Of a DNA stretch of 7,156 nt, positions 5,468 to 7,156 are shown in pieces. The notes under the pieces are model-generated. The model saw nothing but the letters and a program-made list of their open reading frames with translations. It ran no database searches and was not told the DNA's origin. Position 1 is the first letter of the stretch; every line of letters starts with the position of its first letter. The stretch is from Treponema sp. (GTDB taxonomy: Bacteria; Spirochaetota; Spirochaetia; Treponematales; Treponemataceae). The stretch is taken from the NCBI GenBank assembly GCA_017421145.1, contig JAFOTA010000121.1, positions 1-7,156 of the forward strand, read 5' to 3'. The position numbers and the translations under genes are program-made.

Positions 5468-6241
5468 ATGGGAATGATAAATTATATTTCAAAAAATGCT
5501 TTTCTATTGTCAGAACTCGTAAAAAAAGGTATCAAGCTGAAGTACCGCCGGTCTTATCTTGGAATCCTATGGTCCTTGATTGAGCCTATAATTTCCACAA
5601 TCGTACTTGTAATAGTCTTCGGTACCTTGTTCAAGACGGACACAAAAACCTATCCTCTCTTCATCATAATCGGACGCTTGTTTTTCTCTTTCTTCCAAGT
5701 CGGAACTACAAATGCAATGGTTGCAATCCGATCAAACGGGGAAATGATAAAAAAAGTCTATGTCCCGAAATATCTATATCCGCTTGCTCACGTAATCTTC
5801 TCATTCATAATATTTTTGATTTCACTTATAGTTTTAGTCGGTGTAGATGTTTTTTGTCAGGTCGTTCCCACATGGCACATAATACAGTTCATTCCGGCAA
5901 TTTTACTTTTGTTTTTGTTGACTTTGGGGTGCGGAACTATACTAAGCGTCCTCAACGTTTTCTTCAGGGACATTGAATATATCTGGAACGTGCTTTGTAT
6001 GATTTTGATGTATATGAGCGCAGTCTTTTACTATCCGGATTCAATCCTTCAGAGCCAGTTCGGATGGATTTTGAAAATAAATCCTATCTACCACATAACG
6101 ACAATGGCACGTGATGCATTTTTCGGAAATCCAATGGATATCGTAGGGTTCCTCTATTCCTGCGGATTCATCGCCGTAGTATTAATCGTCGGCAGCATAT
6201 TCTTCTACAAGCAGAAGAATAAATTCGTTTTGTACCTCTAG
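5468..6241 (+). CDS. wzm: ABC-2 type polysaccharide export permease
   Basis: A 257-residue membrane subunit of an O-antigen/teichoic-acid type ABC exporter (Wzm/TagG/RfbA family), forming the channel through which a completed lipid-linked glycan crosses the inner membrane. Visible family features are an amphipathic N-terminal interface segment with KYRRSYLGILWSLIEP (25-40), then two helices, a cytoplasmic coupling stretch RSNGEMIKKVYVPK (88-101), and further helices. NVFFRDIEYIW (163-173) and NPIYHI (205-210) follow before the last helix. Length matches the family (about 255-265). It starts directly at a promoter, so translation is probably leaderless. The partner ATPase begins 23 bases downstream. 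TagG or another polyol or polysaccharide exporter permease is indistinguishable at this level; the Wzm name rests on the neighbouring glf. Confidence 0.9.
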   Translation: MGMINYISKNAFLLSELVKKGIKLKYRRSYLGILWSLIEPIISTIVLVIVFGTLFKTDTKTYPLFIIIGRLFFSFFQVGTTNAMVAIRSNGEMIKKVYVPKYLYPLAHVIFSFIIFLISLIVLVGVDVFCQVVPTWHIIQFIPAILLLFLLTLGCGTILSVLNVFFRDIEYIWNVLCMILMYMSAVFYYPDSILQSQFGWILKINPIYHITTMARDAFFGNPMDIVGFLYSCGFIAVVLIVGSIFFYKQKNKFVLYL

Positions 6242-6264
6242 GGTTTTTGAGGAGCTGTTTTATT

Positions 6265-7014
6265 ATGGAAAAACTGGAAGACAATCAGGCAATCGTTGTT
6301 GAAAATCTGACGATCAGATTCACTATGGCAAAAGAAAAACTGGACACCTTGAAGGAATTTTTTATCGGATTGATAAAGCACAAGGTAAAGTTCAATCAAT
6401 TCAGCGCCCTTAATGATGTAAGCTTTTCACTGAACAAAGGTGACCGTCTTGGAATCCTTGGATTAAACGGAGCAGGTAAAAGTACATTGCTCAAAGCCAT
6501 CGCAGGCGTTTACAAACCGACCACTGGAACAATCAGAAAGCAAGGTGTTCTTGCCCCGCTTCTCGAACTTGGAGCCGGTTTTGAAAATGAATATTCCGGA
6601 CGTGAAAATATTTTCCTTTACGGTGCGATACTGGGATACTCAAAAAAATTTTTACAGTCAAAAGTTGAAGAAATCATAGAATTTTCTGAACTCAGGGAAT
6701 TCATTGACGTTCCTATCAAAAACTATTCAAGTGGCATGAGAAGCCGTCTCGGATTTGCAATCTGTACTTTGGTTGAACCGGATATTCTGATTTTGGATGA
6801 AGTCCTTAGCGTTGGAGATGCAAAGTTCAAGGAAAAGAGCGAAAAAAAAGTTATGGAAATGTTCAACCGCGGCGCAACAGTTTTATTTGTCTCACACTCT
6901 TTAGGGCAGGTAAAAAAAATCTGCAACAAGGCAATGATTTTGGATCACGGAAAGTTGATAAAATACGGTGACATAGATGAAGTCGCCGAAATTTACAGCG
7001 AGATGATTAAATAG
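6265..7014 (+). CDS. wzt: ABC polysaccharide export ATPase, short form without glycan-binding domain
   Basis: A 249-residue nucleotide-binding subunit that powers the permease encoded just upstream. Landmarks are Walker A GLNGAGKST (66-74), signature SSGMRSR (155-161, the Wzt/TagH variant of LSGGQ), Walker B with ILILDE (174-179), VGD (183-185) as D-loop region, and switch His211 in SHSLGQ. ELGAGFENEYSGRENI (101-116) is typical of the Wzt/TagH group. The protein ends soon after the nucleotide-binding fold, so it lacks the C-terminal carbohydrate-binding domain that recognises the capped glycan in E. coli O8/O9a Wzt (over 400 residues). The Klebsiella galactan exporter is also short. The ATG at 6265 is preceded by GAGGAG (6249-6254). 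An in-frame TTG at 6247 is just upstream of the ribosome site and is unlikely. Confidence 0.92.
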   Translation: MEKLEDNQAIVVENLTIRFTMAKEKLDTLKEFFIGLIKHKVKFNQFSALNDVSFSLNKGDRLGILGLNGAGKSTLLKAIAGVYKPTTGTIRKQGVLAPLLELGAGFENEYSGRENIFLYGAILGYSKKFLQSKVEEIIEFSELREFIDVPIKNYSSGMRSRLGFAICTLVEPDILILDEVLSVGDAKFKEKSEKKVMEMFNRGATVLFVSHSLGQVKKICNKAMILDHGKLIKYGDIDEVAEIYSEMIK

Positions 7015-7042
7015 CTTTCTTGAAATTCCAAGGAGACTTTAA

Positions 7043-7156
7043 ATGCATTATGATTTTTTGTTTGTAGGCGCAGGACTTTTCAATGCGGTTCTTGCTCATG
7101 AAGCGGTAAAGCATGGTAAAAAATGTCTTGTAATTGAAAGAAGGAATCACATCGCC
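7043..7156 (+). CDS. glf: UDP-galactopyranose mutase, 5' part only
   Basis: Only the first 38 codons are in the window; the gene runs off the right edge in frame. The flavoenzyme interconverts UDP-galactopyranose and UDP-galactofuranose, supplying the galactofuranose donor. The visible part is the start of a FAD-binding Rossmann fold: a strand FLFVGAGLFNAV (5-16) with the G-x-G dinucleotide loop, a helix, and the second strand KCLVIERRNHIA (27-38), whose Glu32 should bind the FAD ribose. ERRNHI at this position is characteristic of Glf. AAGGAG (7030-7035) lies seven bases before the ATG. It is 28 bases after wzt and clearly in the same operon. A related FAD oxidoreductase cannot be fully excluded from the fragment. 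Confidence 0.85.
   Translation, partial: MHYDFLFVGAGLFNAVLAHEAVKHGKKCLVIERRNHIA

Noticed and set aside
5317..5583. Open frame of 88 codons overlapping the start of wzm
   Set aside because: Its ATG is in the terminator loop, it has no ribosome site, and it is out of frame with the well-supported permease.

Overview
The window looks like spirochaete DNA, most likely a host-associated Treponema. This is inferred from moderate-to-low GC, from the kinds of genes present and from protein style; no marker gene proves it. All seven complete genes and the one partial gene lie on the + strand. Several genes have almost no 5' leader, with a good -10 box directly in front of the ATG.

Bases 1-378 hold no convincing gene. 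They contain a roughly 40-bp imperfect direct repeat (101-172) and then a large imperfect palindrome (174-337). The palindrome folds into a 17-bp closing helix, a two-sided bubble, and an interrupted rod of 9, 7 and 14 bp. That architecture resembles 6S RNA, so I annotate it as a candidate non-coding RNA. A promoter at 344-372 then fires essentially at the ATG of the next gene.

Bases 379-3381 hold four tightly packed genes: a membrane-anchored protein with a degenerate alpha/beta-hydrolase-like domain, a Nif3-family metal-binding protein (ATGA overlap), the lipoprotein signal peptidase LspA (with its own near-leaderless promoter at the end of the Nif3 gene), and a small two-helix membrane protein with a poly-Asp tail (8-base overlap with lspA). 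LspA fits the heavy use of lipoproteins in spirochaetes.

Bases 3382-5343 begin with a near-consensus promoter driving a soluble PlsC/GPAT-type glycerolipid acyltransferase. A formate/nitrite transporter family channel follows and is closed by a clear hairpin terminator.

From 5431 to the window end a new operon starts from a consensus TATAAT promoter placed directly on the start codon: wzm (ABC-2 permease), wzt (ABC ATPase without the C-terminal glycan-binding domain) and the first 38 codons of glf (UDP-galactopyranose mutase). Together they indicate ABC-dependent export of a galactofuranose-containing polysaccharide. The rest of the glycan cluster presumably continues past the right edge.
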